NCBI GenBank assembly: GCA_033439265.1
Contig: JAVTVX010000013.1
Coordinates: forward strand, 20,750,500 to 20,814,499
Length of the DNA: 64,000 nt
Source of the DNA: Dillenia suffruticosa
Taxonomy: Eukaryota > Streptophyta > Magnoliopsida > Dilleniales > Dilleniaceae
Direction of reading: 5' to 3'
Shown: in pieces, positions 13,081-26,542 of the stretch
How the letters are laid out: each line of letters opens with the position of its first letter
How positions within the stretch are numbered: the first letter of the stretch is position 1
Notes under the pieces: model-generated
Database searches by the model: none
Told to the model about the DNA's origin: nothing
What the model saw: the letters and a program-made list of their open reading frames with translations, nothing else
Program-made: the position numbers and the translations under genes

Positions 13081-15103
13081 GAGGGGGGGAGCATAGAAAC
13101 GCGGTTCCGTCGCACGCTGTGTTCACTGATTCTCTCCGGTGCTTTGTCTTCTATGGTTGGCATGTAATTACCGTCTGTAACAACAATAATCCAAAAAGGC
13201 AAGGAAAGGAAATATTCCAAAATGTGCATTTATGCTTAGTAGTTTCCTAATGAAATATTCACGAAACGTTACGAGTATATTTCATTCCAAAATTTGAGAT
13301 TCTTTTAAATTATTTTAAATTTTGATTTATATGCCTTGGATCAATCATAATTTTAATTTATAAGAGCATTAGTTGTAAATATATGTAGAATCACATTATT
13401 ATTCCTAAAGCATATGTAAAATGGGATAAATTTTTATGCTAATTTTTTCATATTAAATCTTAAAAAATGACATTTGAAAGGACCCCCCCCCCCATGTTAC
13501 AATATAAAATGTCAAGTTGATTTGAATATTTTAAGCCCAGAAAACTGTTCTCTAAGTTCAGCAATATGTCAAACAACCACCGGCTGAATCAGCAACCGCA
13601 AAAGAGAAGGAAAAAAAAGCGTAAAAGTTTACCGGCGAGAATGCCCCATGCATCGCTTCTGATTGTTTCCATGAGTCGAAACTAAGAAAGAAAGAAGAAG
13701 AGGGGTTCTGAGGGGGAATAATTTATTGATAAATTTTTTTTTTTAATTCGATAATTTTGAATTCAAATCTTAATATAAGAAAAAAAAAAAAAGAGAGAGA
13801 AACCGAAGATCTTTTTCTCTGCTTAGAAAATAAAAAGACAAATATGAAAATAAAAAATAAATAACAACTTTCACAATTTTGAAAGTTTCATGATTCGATT
13901 TTTAATTTTTTTTTTAGATTTCATTTTTAATTTTCAATATAATTTTAAAAATTAGGGGCAAAAGATGAACTAATAGTTTGATGGCTCTTGCTGATAAGGG
14001 GACCGAAATCAATTTTAAAGTTTTAGTTTAATTTTTTATAAAAAATTACCCTAATTTAAAAACGATTCAAAACTGAAATTTTAACTATATCTAGCTTATG
14101 TCCCCCCCTTTCTATGTGAGAGTTATTTCTTAAACAAGCACGACTAATTTTTTATCCCACCACATACAACATTGAAGGGAAAAAGAAAAAATATGGAAAA
14201 TTTTCTTTTGTACGGCAGGCCTCCATTTTCCTTATTGCTGTGCCCTATCGTGGCTTACCGTATTTGTTAATAATAATAATAATAATAATAACTTTTTTTG
14301 TCAATAGAAAGAGAAAAAAAAAAGTTTGATAATTATAAGAAGGAAAAGATAATAATCAAAACAGGAGCGGAAACATAAGAAGGAAGGTAATAACCAAAAA
14401 AAAAAATTGTATCTTTTGGTCTGTCATAGGAATATATAAAAGCAAAAGTAAATAAATAAATAAATAAATTAAAAGAGTCTTATTTCAGTTGGATGATTGT
14501 GTCCTACATATAGGAAAGGAGGGAGGTGTGGCATTAGATTGACATTCCTCTAAAGCTTACCCTTAATTTGAGTCACTGCCCATCTCCAAATGGGCACTTA
14601 ATTGTTCTCTTATAATTGAATTATGTAATTATGAATGTTGGCATGTAAATTAAGGGGGGCTTTATATCAATTAAGATATAATAAAGGCATTAAAATATAA
14701 GAGATTGATTTTTTTTTTTTTGGGGGGGGGGTTCAATAGGAAACTGTGAGAGCGTAGGGATATAGAGGTAATACTTCTAATATAACAATAATATAAATTA
14801 GAATCGTAATTAAGATCCAAACTTACTGTTTTTCTGAGTGTGTCATGAAGATCCTTAATAATAAATAAATTTCTAAATTGCAACTGTCTTTTGCTTAAAA
14901 TTTGCAATCACTTAATATTGAAAAACTGTAAATAACTTCTAAGCAATCTGCAAGATTGACAGATTAGGTGGTTTGCTTTTACGATTTGCATGAAACTGTT
15001 CACTTTGTAAGCTATTGGGCGTGCTTTCAAAACTTGCAAAAAAAAAAAAATCTGTGATTCACTTTTTGGACAAGTTACTTCCTTTAGTCAAATATTTTTA
15101 TTT

Positions 15104-15150
<47 letters not shown>

Positions 15151-18100
15151 GACGTTATTTATGATCAATTTGAAAGTACCGCTCCAAGACAAGAAAAACC
15201 CAGATTATGAACTTTTTTTTAAACAACAACTACGATTTAATCAAAAAAATTTGAGATCTAACGTTTAACAGACAAATATTAAAAAAATAAAAAATTTATA
15301 TAATTAAAATTTTAAAATAAAGATCTTATAAGGTAAAAAACAAGACAAAATGATAAATTAATTTATTTGAGTTCTTCATTACTCGTCAATATCTAAAATA
15401 ATCTCTTTAATTAAATCTTTTACTATTATGTATTTATGAATAAGTTATATTTAAATTTTTAACAATTTATACATACGTTTCATTAAATCACTTATATTTA
15501 AATTCTTGATTCTTTTAATTAATACGTCTTTTGATCCGCATCAAATCCAAATAAACCCTTTCTTTATTTAAAAAATCCATGGCCTTGATTGATATCCCGT
15601 TTCTAGAATTAAAATATTACTAGTTCAGACATAAAGGAAGGGTGGTTTTGTACAATGACATAAATAGAGAGAGAATCGATGAGAATCGATGTATCTTGAC
15701 GTAAGTGAGAAGCATATTTTCGTTTTTTAATTAGGTTGGGAGTTTGATTTTTATCGGATATAGAAAAAAATATTATTGGGAGAGTACCTTCTTAATTGAG
15801 CTCAGACAGACTTTTTAATAAAAAAAATAAAGAGAGAGATCCGAATGAAGTTCTAAATGGAACAAAATCGTAGTGGTAATGCCAATAAATGTTTGTACGA
15901 TTTGAAAATTGACGTCCATAATTGCTAGACAAAAACGTAAAATTTTCCCGAGTTTCTTTTTTTTTTTTTTTTTTCTTTACTATTTAAGTGTACAATACAA
16001 TTTAAAAAGGGTTTTGTTCACCCTTGCTTTTCTGCCTTTATAACTCAGGAACGGGATTATTAAACTATTCCCCTAACTCATGCCAAATAGTTAACGAGTT
16101 TGATATCAAAATCTTAAACTCTTTTCAATTTTCTAATATTTTTTAATATTAATAAAAATATAAATTTTTATAAATGAAAGTTAAGTTTATCTATAAAAGA
16201 TTTTTAAATTATTATTACATCAATATTTTTTTATCAAGAAACTTATTTGAGTTTACCCATAACTTTAAGCAAAAATACCTCCTCTAAGCCAAATCAAAAT
16301 CAAATACACCAAACACATCTAGAACCGAAAAACACAGGGAAAAAAGAAAAGGGAAAAAAGAGCATACTCCTTCGTTTTCTGATTGTGTTGGCTGGTCTTA
16401 CTAATTAATGATCGATGCAATAACGGAAATCCCACTTCCCATTTGGGAGAGCCAACCTTTCATAGGGTGTTTTGATTGAATTAATATGATAAAATTCGAA
16501 TATGATTGATAATAAATAATTTAGTTACATAAAAAAATATGTTAAATTGGCGATGAGCACAGTCTACTACTCCATTGCAAACAAGAAAGAAAGTGGGGAG
16601 TAATTAAATTTTAAATTTTGACGGAACATGTTATTGTAATTAATATTTATTTACCATCTAGTGGCGCACACTTTTCTTTTTTTCTGAACAAAAGTCGCAT
16701 AATTTAGAGTTATAAATAGCGTTAATCATCCGTATAATTATTATTAAAATCACTAATAAGATTGTGAGAAGGGAAAAAGATATGAGCTTGAAATGAAGAT
16801 GATCTCTTAGCCCAGGAATGTTCAAATAATCAGTTACTTCATAATTAATTGCTGTGATTAAAAAGAGCTGAATTCATCCGTTTCTTTAGGGGTTAAGTAC
16901 TTGATATACCTTTCCTATAGAAACAAGTTGAATTTTAGTATTTTTAATAGTGATTATATGAGTAGAAATTGCTTTAATGTAACATTAAATTCAAAACCCA
17001 TAAAAAAGAAAAAGAGAAAGAAAAAATAAATTCTTTCTTACTTTGCGAAACCTGCAATCAATTTCATTCATCTCTTCAAAAGATTATATGGGCATAACAA
17101 AAAAATGATAACAATAGCTTGAAAGAGTCATTAAATGAAATTTGTTAATTCCTACACTTTGGTGTGCCAATGTCCTCATACACTAGTTGTCATAAAGCCA
17201 TAGAAATTTGTTCTATAGTCCTCTAATTGTTGTCATCCCCCATTTCTCATATGTTATCATTTTTCATCTTCTACACTTGCAAGAAAATTTGTGATTAGCT
17301 GCGCAATCTACTCTGGGGTTGATTTATACTTTTTTTTTTAATGAGAATGATTTTGTATGGTAATTTTTTATGTAAAGAGGATTTTTCTGACATCTCTTTT
17401 CTCCCTTACAATTTCTTATTTGTCGAATAAAAGGTACGATGGACTATTGAAACTAAAATTTTCCCTGTAATTCTATTTAGAAATTTGAATTCATTATTTT
17501 GTCTCACTGAAATAAATGACTAAATGGAAAAACAGAATCAAAACATTTAATGCCCTCAGGGCTTTAATGAACCAAAAAATTGAAAGTTTTTTTTTTGGGG
17601 CGGGGGGGTGGAGGGGGGTTTCGTAAAGCTAGAGAGAGACTAGAAGCATTGCCCGTTTTCAATTCAGATTTTATTTTCACCCCATTGTTAAGGAAGGAGA
17701 AAAAAGGACAAGAAGAAAAAGCCACATGGAGAGAGTTGGAGTTGCAGACTTGCAGTACTATAAAAATGCATTGGCCCAATTTAGATCAGACAACAACGAC
17801 AATAATTCAAACACTAGATGAGGTACAGCGGCCCCACCCTTGCCTTGAATGAATATTCATAGCTGGTCCTAATTTCCCTTAAAAATCAATAAACCCAACA
17901 CCCAAAATTCAGCTTCCAAAATCAAAATAGGCCAAAATAAATGCTAGTGGCTTGTATTTTGAGTGCCCAATTATCCGCTTCAAAAATGATAAGAACCATC
18001 TAAATTTTTGAATGGTCATTGAAGAATAAAAGTACCACTGGGTCACTTCCTCGTTCATGTACATAGGCCATGAAGAAATTAAAGATAACAGGCCAGACAC

Positions 18101-19520
18101 CCTCAAAAAATATCTCCCATTTTCTAACGTTTTGGCTCTTCCGTAATTATAAAAACTTGGGATTTTGTCCATTGTCCCGTAGTACAAGTGGGCAAATCAG
18201 ATCGAACGCAACACCATTCATTTCAATGGGAAATTTAACAAAAATTTTGTGTATATTTGGGGTAGTCAGTCTCCATTAAGCATTGCCTAGGTTTGATAAT
18301 CAGCTTAAGAGATGGATTAAAAGACAAGTACCAGCTTGCCTTGTCAAGAGATGCATGCTATTTTCTTCGATAGAACATTTGGGTCACTAGGTTTTGTAAA
18401 CGTGTATAAATATACCTTTTTCTGGGTAAATTCTTTAGGAATAGTGCCACTTAAGTCCAAATCTTATAGAAAAGGGCAGGGTGGGCATCACGATGGGTAG
18501 AGCTTTGCTACAGTCAGTAAATTGACAATTGTAAGGTTTGTATTAGAATGTAAAATAGTTGGTATCATTGTCTTCGTGCACTTTTTGTATTTTATATTTA
18601 TAAAGATTGACTCGTGCTGCTTATTAATCGAAACTCTACTGTCCTTTATTAATTAATGATACTTGCGAAATTGGTCCGACCATTATTTAAAAATAATAAT
18701 AAATTCAAAAATACTGGATAAAAGATATAAATTATGAAACTTGGCTTATTCATTCATAAACAATCACCTTAAGTCTAACAAAAATAGCATAATATTCTCT
18801 AATTTTTTTTTATAATAAATCTTTTATGTAGGAAAAGAGAAATAATAGATAAAATTTTATATAATAATTTATATTTTAATTAATTTTTATTGCAAACAAT
18901 TGACCTGGCAACGCTAATTGGCGATGCGTTGATTGGTCCCGACCGGTGACAGCAGTTGAACCGATCGAATGGAATGTGGGGCCTCTTGAGGGGTCTGGAT
19001 GAGCCAATCAGGAATCTTTTTTTTTTTTTTTTTGTCTACCCAAGGAAGAAGAATTGTGACCGAAAACCGAAAACTCCACGTTTGTTTTCTTGTTTATCAA
19101 CATCACGTGACCTTCACACTCAGATCAGATGTGGATCACCTGATTCATAATTGCAGGATTAATTATTAATTCAAATCCGAAAACTGTCCGTTGAACAAGC
19201 AACCCCCGTTTACTATGGGGAGTCTTGTAAAAGAATTTTATCTTTTAGATCAAAATTTCAAAGCCATGTAAACTTTTACCCAAATACTGGGTAATTCTTA
19301 GCTCCGAAAAATAGTTAGTTCCAGAGTGAAATCAAGACTTCAAAACCCCCAGAGAGAGAGAGAGATTATTATTTTCTCCATAAATATGTAAATAAATCGG
19401 AATGGTTTTTTTTTTTTGGGTATAGATAAATCGGAATGGTTTGTGGACTCGAATAAAATTCTTAAAGAATACAGGTTCCATAAAAAAGGGTGAGTAGATG
19501 GAGAGAGGGCCCACCTAACA
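13081..19520. other. 6.4 kb gene-poor AT-rich intergenic region
   Basis: I see no conserved coding segment on either strand. Contents are a C12 run near 13,482, an ATA/TAA run near 14,269-14,290, a GA microsatellite at 15,108-15,147, a T16 run at 15,959-15,974, and T/G-rich mixed homopolymers near 14,710-14,731 and 17,588-17,620. A possible SINE-like fragment lies near 15,733-15,830, with a tRNA B-box-like GGGAGTTTGATTTTTATC and an A-rich end. Short open frames here look random. Confidence 0.5.
15108..15147. repeat. (GA)n microsatellite
   Basis: A perfect GA run of about 40 bp in intergenic DNA. Confidence 0.95.
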
Positions 19521-19523
19521 ACT

Positions 19524-19668
19524 AGCCCATGATATTTGTGAACTCAGACAACAACAGACCCAACTCAGTCTCTCTCTCTCTCTCTCTCAATATTTGGGTT
19601 TGGGCTCGACCTACGAACCAGCCCATGATATTTGCACAACAAAATTGAACCCAGAAAACAACAGACCC

Positions 19669-19715
<47 letters not shown>

Positions 19716-19720
19716 TCTGG
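19524..19720. repeat. Imperfect tandem duplication carrying two (CT)n tracts
   Basis: Two copies share AGCCCATGATATTTG, then ACAACAGACCCAACTC, then a CT run: about 19,525-19,588 and about 19,620-19,717. The second copy has a longer CT tract (about 47 bp). T and A homopolymers follow at 19,723-19,740 and 19,827-19,839. Confidence 0.8.
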
Positions 19721-19946
19721 TTTTTTTTTTTTTTTTTTTTGTAAGAAAGATGAGCGGAAGGAAAAAAAAAAATGTATATATAATAATAAAAAACCAACAA
19801 AGCCCAGCAGCGGGCAAGAACACAAAAAAAAAAAAAAAAGACTCGGTCCTACTTACGCCAATCGCCAGCTTCCGACTGACAATCCTACTCGACTCTTCAC
19901 CATCTTTGTCCTTCAACAGCAGCAGGAGCATGGACGTAGGAGGGTC

Positions 19947-20240
19947 TTACAGCAGAGACAAGCCTTCAGAACCCACTTTACCCAACTTTGCGAGGTGATC
20001 CTCGCACCTATTTGCTTCTTTAAAGATATGCTTTACTTCAACATCGCCCAAGCTCCTCAAGAGCAACTTACAGTCCGTTATAGCATGAAAGAGAGGGTGA
20101 GTGGCTTCAATATCCTTCTTCACTAACTGGGATAAAGCAAGGCAGTCCACTTCCACCTCGATGGATGATGGCCCCTTCTGGTTGGCCATTCAAAGTCCTT
20201 CCTTCAAAGCCCAAACTTCTGCAGTAATGGCATCAGCATC
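19947..20240 (-). mobile_element. LINE-derived RNase H (RVT_3-like) fragment
   Basis: On the minus strand this reads as the plant RNase H-like domain found at the end of LINE polyproteins. The order is DAITAEVWALKEGL near 20,205-20,240, then an IEVEVDCLAL segment with the metal-binding E-x-D pattern, a region like HPLFHAITDCKLLL, and finally KHIFKEANRCEDHLAKLG, matching the family REANxxADxLAKLG block (the usual aspartate of the A-D pair is kept as ED). An internal stop separates the first block from the rest. No reverse transcriptase is attached. It lies about 330 bp from the 3' end of the LEA gene on the same strand. Confidence 0.72.
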
Positions 20241-20247
20241 AGCTCTT

Positions 20248-20251
<4 letters not shown>

Positions 20252-20281
<30 letters not shown>
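20252..20281. repeat. (TC)n microsatellite
   Basis: A perfect TC run of about 30 bp next to the RNase H relic. Confidence 0.9.
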
Positions 20282-20283
<2 letters not shown>

Positions 20284-20573
20284 GACTCTCACCCTCCTCA
20301 CATCACACAGCAAAATTATTATTATTCAGCAGAAGCAAAATCCACTTAAAAAAAAGATACAAATTTAAATTTAGTGGGATACATACAGAAAAATGTATGA
20401 TTATTTAACACAGGTAAGAACCAAAAGGATAGAGCAGAAATCCCAAAAAACCAGAGATACAAAAAGAAAGTGCTTTTCAAAAAAAGAAAAGAAAAGAAAA
20501 GAAAAGAAAAGAACAGGGCAAAAAAAAACCTTCTTGCAAAATACACCAACTAAACAGAGGATTGAATTCAAAA

Positions 20574-22224
20574 TTAAATCCTCTTGGCTACTTTTATTTC
20601 CTTAACAACGGCAACGCCTTCTCCATCAATCCTACCCACATCATTAAAAATCTGTCCAGTCATTTGATCAGCCTCCTTCAAAGTCGAAGCCACATCCCCA
20701 GTAGGCGTCCCCTCCACATCCACCACCCTTACCTTCCCCGTACCACCGTGCTCTCTAGCGGCACATGTCTCCACCACGTCAGTAGACTGCGCCAGCTTCT
20801 TCTTTATCGCCTCCGTCGCACTCCCTAGCTACCCGAATATGTTGCCGGTAGCCGCAGTCCCTCTAATTATTATCATTTATTCCGGTAACGTATTAACAAG
20901 CATAAAAACGTTCATCAGTTATAAGCATTGTACAAACATTAATATCACCATAAATGAATGATGTTGATTGTATCTTACTTTGCCTCCTCATCTTTGGGTC
21001 ATCGGATGACTTTTTCCCAACGCCTTCATAACCTTTATCCTTAAGTCTCAACTCGTCCAACCTCTGCCTTGCTTCTTCCATGTCATCTTCATTTCGCTCT
21101 GCTATTTTTTGCTGCAAATTTAAATTATTAATCAAACCGTGTTTAAAACTTCTATTTTAATAGCACTTGAATTAAACAAGCTAGATTCTTACCTTGGGAG
21201 CTTCCTCAGTTTCTTGAGCTTTAGACTTAACTTCCTCTTTCTTTCCCGTCAACATCTCTACAGCTTTTCGAGCAGCACCGGCAGCAGATTCCTTAAGCTC
21301 ACCCAATTTACTAAGAGTGGTTTCTTTTCCTTCTTGTGCTTTCTCTGCGGTGTAATCCTTGTACTCTTGAGCCTTCTCCGCCGTTGCATCCTTGGTCTCT
21401 CTCACCTTTTCCGCCGCAGAATCCTTAGTCTCCTTCTCTTTCTCCACAGCTGAATCTTTCGTCTCCTTTGCTTTCTCGGCCGCGGAATCCTTAGTTCCCA
21501 TCGCTTTCTCTACAGCAGAATCTTTAGTCTCCTTGGTCTTCTCGGCCGCTGCTCTTGCTTTCTCCGCAGCAGCATCCATGTACTCTCTTGCTTTCTCTGC
21601 TGCTGAATCTTTGGTTTCTTTCGTCTTCTGAGCAGCAGCGTCCTTGTACTCTCTTGCCTTCTCTTCTGCAGAGTCTGTGGTTTCCTTTGTCTTCTCTGCA
21701 GCAGCCCTTGCCTTCTCAGCCTTCTCAGCGGCAGCTCTTGCCTTCTCAGCGGCAGCATGCTTAGCCTCTTTCGCTTTCTCAGCTGTATAATCCTTCTACT
21801 CCTCTAGTTTCCCTTTCGTAGAAAACATAGTCTCCTTAGCCTTTTCTTCAGCCTCCTCTGTTTTCCCCTCGTCTCTGTAATTCATCTCTCTAGCCTTCTC
21901 CACAGCTTCCTTGGTTTTCTCCTTGGCTCTCTCTTTCGTTTCTGTGGCCTTCTCCGCTTCTTCACCGGTTTTCTCGCTGGTCCTCTCGGTGGCTTCTTGG
22001 GTTCTTCCAGTTACGGCTTTGAATAGAAATTTTGTTCCCTCTTGGATTGAACCGAGAATTCCGGGTCGTCGCTGTTGCTGATGATCCGTTTGGTCATGAG
22101 AGGACTCTAGTTTTGGAGCTTCTTCTCTCTCTCTTTGGAAGTTTGCTTCTCTGAGATCGACTGCAGCTAATGCTGCTTCTTTCTCAGCTCCCTCTTCCTT
22201 CTCTCGTCGGGTCGCCATTGTCAA
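20574..22224 (-). pseudogene. LEA group 3 (LEA_4, DC8/ECP63-like) gene with two in-frame TAG codons
   Basis: Three exons, 22224-21193, 21111-20979 and 20860-20574, join in frame to 484 codons ending in TAA. The product is a hydrophilic amphipathic-helix protein built from 11-mer-like repeats (xxEKAKExKDxAAEKA) across about residues 60-300. Such proteins accumulate in drying seeds and protect membranes and enzymes. The C-terminal exon has [22 protein letters not shown] and [14 protein letters not shown], the conserved tail of DC8/ECP63-type LEA proteins. The N-terminal PGILGSIQEG block also fits. Two TAG codons interrupt the frame: codon 143 (21798-21796), where repeats elsewhere read E-Y-K-D, and 20831-20829 in the last exon, where relatives have an alanine in FGALG. 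Splice sites are intact (AAG|GTAAGA, A|GTAAGA). The copy is probably a young pseudogene. If expressed, it would give only a 142-residue N-terminal fragment. Confidence 0.85.
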
Positions 22225-22347
22225 ACAAGAGGCACAGAAAATGTACGTGTGTATTTTTTCGTGTACGAAGTTGCTAAGACGACAGCGTTGTTTTTGAATT
22301 GGATCGAAAACTTCTTTCAGGTACCGGTTTTAAGGCGAAGCTGGTCA

Positions 22348-22638
22348 GTTATATAGAAGCAAGTAGAAAGAGGCAAGAGCAGGGGCAGAGTGACACGTGG
22401 GGTGAGGGGGAAGGGACGCGGGGCGAGGCGAGAGGGGGGGAACAGGTGGAGGCTTAATATGGGGATTTGCTGATGAGAGATGACACGTAGGAGAAAAATG
22501 CTAAGGGGAAGTGTAGTGTAGTGTGAATCCGTGATCGAATGGGATATGGAGATTGTAGATGATTGGTATGGTGGGCGAAGGGATTGGACCGTATTTAGTT
22601 GGGAGAGTGCGTAAGTAGCCACGTGGACTATTACGTGG
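22348..22638 (-). promoter_or_regulatory. Putative LEA promoter with ABRE/G-box cluster
   Basis: Upstream of the minus-strand LEA start there is a TATATAAC box at 22355-22348, about 125 bp before the ATG. Beyond it lie ACGT-core elements: CACGTG at 22394-22399, ACACGT at 22484-22489, CACGTG at 22620-22625 and ACGTGG at 22633-22638. ACGT-core ABREs bound by bZIP factors (ABI5/ABF class) drive ABA- and seed-maturation-dependent LEA expression, so the spacing and number fit a functional LEA promoter. The promoter looks intact although the coding frame is broken. Confidence 0.6.
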
Positions 22639-23780
22639 AAATTTAGACCATGTCTTTTGTTCGTTGGTTGTCTTTGACTGGGGTTTTGACGGCATCCAGC
22701 TGAACCCGACACCGACCTTAAATCATATCATTCCCTGCAGTGAGTCTGTCTTGAATGAGTTCACGGTGACTTTAACATTTTTCTCGGTCCCGACTCGTTT
22801 TGGTTAAATTAAATCTTATTTATTATTTTCTTAAACTTTTAATTCTTGTATCTTTTTAAAATTTAAAATCTTATTTATTATTTATAAGACAATTTAAAAT
22901 TTTAACAAATAATTTACCCTTTTTACTTATTGTGTATATTCATTATATGGATTTATACTAATGAGCAAAACTCATGACCAAAATTAGTTGGTTTAAGTAA
23001 TATTTTGAATCTAAATTTTGTGAATGGAAAAAACAAATTTAAAAAATTTTATTTTTTAAAATTCCAATATGGATTATTAGGCTGTATAAATTTCTTTTAG
23101 CCAGCGCAGCCCAACAAAATTTAGTGAGCTTCTTGGTTACACAAGCCAAATTTCCTTTGTATACATGCAAGATTTGTGACTATTGGCTTAGATGTCAAAA
23201 ATCCCATTGCTAAGACCAATACGCCCACCGCTATCAAAAGGGAGATATGAGTGGTAGCGTTATTATAAGGACAAGGCACTAATACATGGATTGATATGAC
23301 CACTTCAAGATCAGAATGCCAATCCCAGCCTCTCAATTCCACGTACCTAAACAGAAGTTTTGAATCAGGACACAGTTTCGGAACTTCAATTAAATTGGAT
23401 TGGTCAAAGGGACAGCCTAAAACTAATAATCTTTTTCTCAATTTCGTGATTAAAAAAAAAAAAAAAATTGGATCAGAACTCTATTGATGGGCTTCAATTA
23501 GATAGAAGCAGAAGGCTATAATTTTGTATTATGAATTATACTGATCACGAACGCGACGATTCAGCCTACGAAGCCAAACAGAATGCAGAGTCATATGGAA
23601 GATGTCGTAGCGTTAGGGTGGAGAACCTCAAAGTGCTTTCTAATTTGCACACCTCTCCTCTGTAGTCTTATGTTCTGCCTTGATGATATGCTTGTAAGAA
23701 TTTCCTTTAGTCTAGGGTGAAGAAAACATTCTATCTGGATCGTTTGTATTAGAACGCTGTTGTGGCTTGCGGGTGCCCAC

Positions 23781-23819
<39 letters not shown>

Positions 23820-25354
23820 ACAGCTTTCAAAAAAATTGCCAAGGAGTGGACATATTTAGTCATATCAACGTTATTGATGCATGATTTGTAGACCGCAGAG
23901 TTTGAGCTTAAATTTTCCAAGATAATCTTGTCATCGCCAAGCCTTGCCACAAATATCTATTCCCTGATATATCCCCCAAGATGGTTTCATTTTCTTGTAT
24001 GAGAATTGCTTCTGGAGTGTCTTGATGCTACATTTTGAAAAATATTATATTTGTCAATTTTTTTCTACCCTCTAAGCACTCCAAAATTAATTGTCTTGGA
24101 AATTATATTTATTTATTTATATATTTTTGGATGTCAAATATAATGTTTGGTCATTGTTGTTGTGTTGTTCTCTAGGTGTCGCTATATTTTTTGGTTGTCC
24201 AAAGAAAATGAAATATAATATTGCCGACATTAAGCAAATAGTGCACAAGATAAAACCAAATGAAGAATAAATTCAATTTGTTTCTATTGAATTTTTAATT
24301 TATTTAGTTTGAAATGATTTCTTTTAGGGAGTATCCTAAGAGAAAAATATGAGAGATTAATTGAATTTCATCACTCGAAATACCCAATAATATTTATCTA
24401 ATAATTTTTATAACAACGTTCTCATACCTTCTTACGGTTAAGGACTCTTCTAAATTTTCAGATTTACAAATTCTTGGTTTATTATTATTATTATTTTTTT
24501 GTGAGAAATTAATTTACATTTGGTCATAGTGGACAATGTTTAAATTATAGGTAGGTAAAATTACTGATAATTTAATATTGATACAAAACACATAAAAAGG
24601 TAATTTATTGTTATTATTTTAGTAAAATCATTTTTTTATTTATTTTGTCTAATTATTTTATATATATGTTATGCGCAGGTTACCATTGGCAATGCCTATG
24701 CATTTTTTTCTTGAAGGGAAAATGTTGGAATTGCACTGTCAAATTGGTAAAAATATATCGAAAATCAAGTTTGCTAGCTTTGATAATTCTCAAGGAACTT
24801 ATGGATATTTAAATAAAACAAAGTTTACTCCAAAGGCGCATTATTATTTTTGTTCCTCAATCAATTATATTTAAAATATTCCAAAATTTTAATATTTTTC
24901 TGATTTTTTTTATTATTAATTACAGACTGCATCGGCAATGAGTCTCTGAAGCAAGCTAAGGGAAAACCGGTTGTCACGCCGGACGGAATAGATCTGCTGC
25001 TGAAGCTCTTTGTTAGATTTTTTTTTAGTAATTTATTTGAGAATTTAAATTTTTACGAATATTTTAATTTGTTAAACCCTTTTCTATATTTTCTTGGTAA
25101 TTTATTTTTTGTATTTTGTAATCTTTTTTGAAATTTATTTATTTATTTATTTATTTATTTATTTTGTGTAATTGAGCTTTGAAATTTCAAAAGAACCGAG
25201 TCCTCCATCTAAAATTGTCTCTCTGATCCACGTTTATTTTATATTAGATGCTATGTTTGATTAACTTAAAAACTTGAATTTTATTTTGTATTTGATGAAA
25301 TGTTAACTGTTATATGTTTATATAACAAAACCTGTTACCAAATTTTTTTAAGTT

Positions 25355-25521
25355 GAGTGATCAAGAACACACTATCTCTCAATTAAAGATTTCGAGTTAG
25401 AGCGCTGAAAATGATGAAAAATAATTTAAGAGAGTCAATCTTTAAAATATGACCTATAATGTTCGAATATGATTAATTACACAAAACCTAGATATCGACG
25501 ATCAAAACAAAAAAAAAAAAT
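25355..25521 (+). mobile_element. SINE-like element, copy 1
   Basis: This copy shares with 26,543-26,718 an ordered set of blocks: AGTGATC near the 5' side, then CTCTxAATxAAAGAT, a B-box-like TTCGAGTTAGAGC, GAAAATGATxAAAAA, GAGAGxCAA, and an A-rich 3' end after CGACGATC. The internal polymerase III-type B box and the A tail suggest a tRNA-derived SINE. This copy is the more diverged of the two. Confidence 0.5.
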
Positions 25522-26542
25522 TAACAAAACCTGCTTTCGAAATGTCACTGTAGGTTTACATAAACAATATAACATAATGCAAAATGAACTTAAATAAATA
25601 AATGTAGATTTTACAACATTCTAATATTGTCATTTCATAAATTAAACTGGAATAAAGAAAATTATATCTGAACATTTTATTAATATCAAAAAATATATAA
25701 ATATACATATATTTGTTTAAACTTTTAATTTTTTTTTTAGTACCATGCCTTGGACACCTTCTGATATATGACGTTTTATCTTAACTAATCTGAACCGATT
25801 ATCGCAGTGCCCTCCTTTTTGGAGAACGGATCTCCTAACGGGAAACGCTCCTTACACATGAGGGTCCAATACTTCCGACAGGAGTCAAATCTAGGTCATG
25901 TTTAAAGAAACTCAACCCCACGTCCAATTGAATCAATCCACGTTGGTAGTCTATTATATAAGGAATGAGGGAAGATGTCACTTGAGTCAAATCTCTTTAG
26001 TTTAAACTTTTGATACGGTCTAAATATCATACGAAAACCGGATAAGATTAAAATTTCAACAGAATAATCATAGTTGCACATTAGTTTGATTCCCCTCGCC
26101 TGACTTGGGTTCATTGCTCATGTTTTGTCTTAAATACATGGGATGTGTAATCTTGCAAAAAATTTTCATAAAGATGGTCTCAAATTTAATCTCTGTCAAG
26201 ATGGTGTATTATGAGAACATATTGATATTTCACAAAGCTTCCTATTCCTATATCTTGTCCACTTTTTTCCATATAGACATGGTAAGCAAGTTGACATTTT
26301 GAAAATTTCAGGGGAGATTTGCAAAATATTAGCAAAATTTAAAGCCTTGGACCTAAACTGCAAATCTCCCAAATGTACCATATGGCCAACATAAATCATC
26401 TTGCTTTTAGCCTTCAGCAAACATCACATAAGCTACCAGAATTGCAGTAATTGATTCCTCTGGAGCCACATGAAGCCACATGAAGCCTGTAACTATCAGC
26501 CTTGGAATGAAGGCCCAACATATACACAAAAAGGAAAAACTT

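Noticed and set aside
21510..21764. Arg/Lys- and Ser/Leu-rich open frames on both strands inside the LEA gene
   Set aside because: Shadows of the repetitive LEA coding frame in other phases.
23121..23441. 106-codon minus-strand open frame with a hydrophobic segment
   Set aside because: No family motif, no upstream exon or promoter context; length is compatible with chance in this region.
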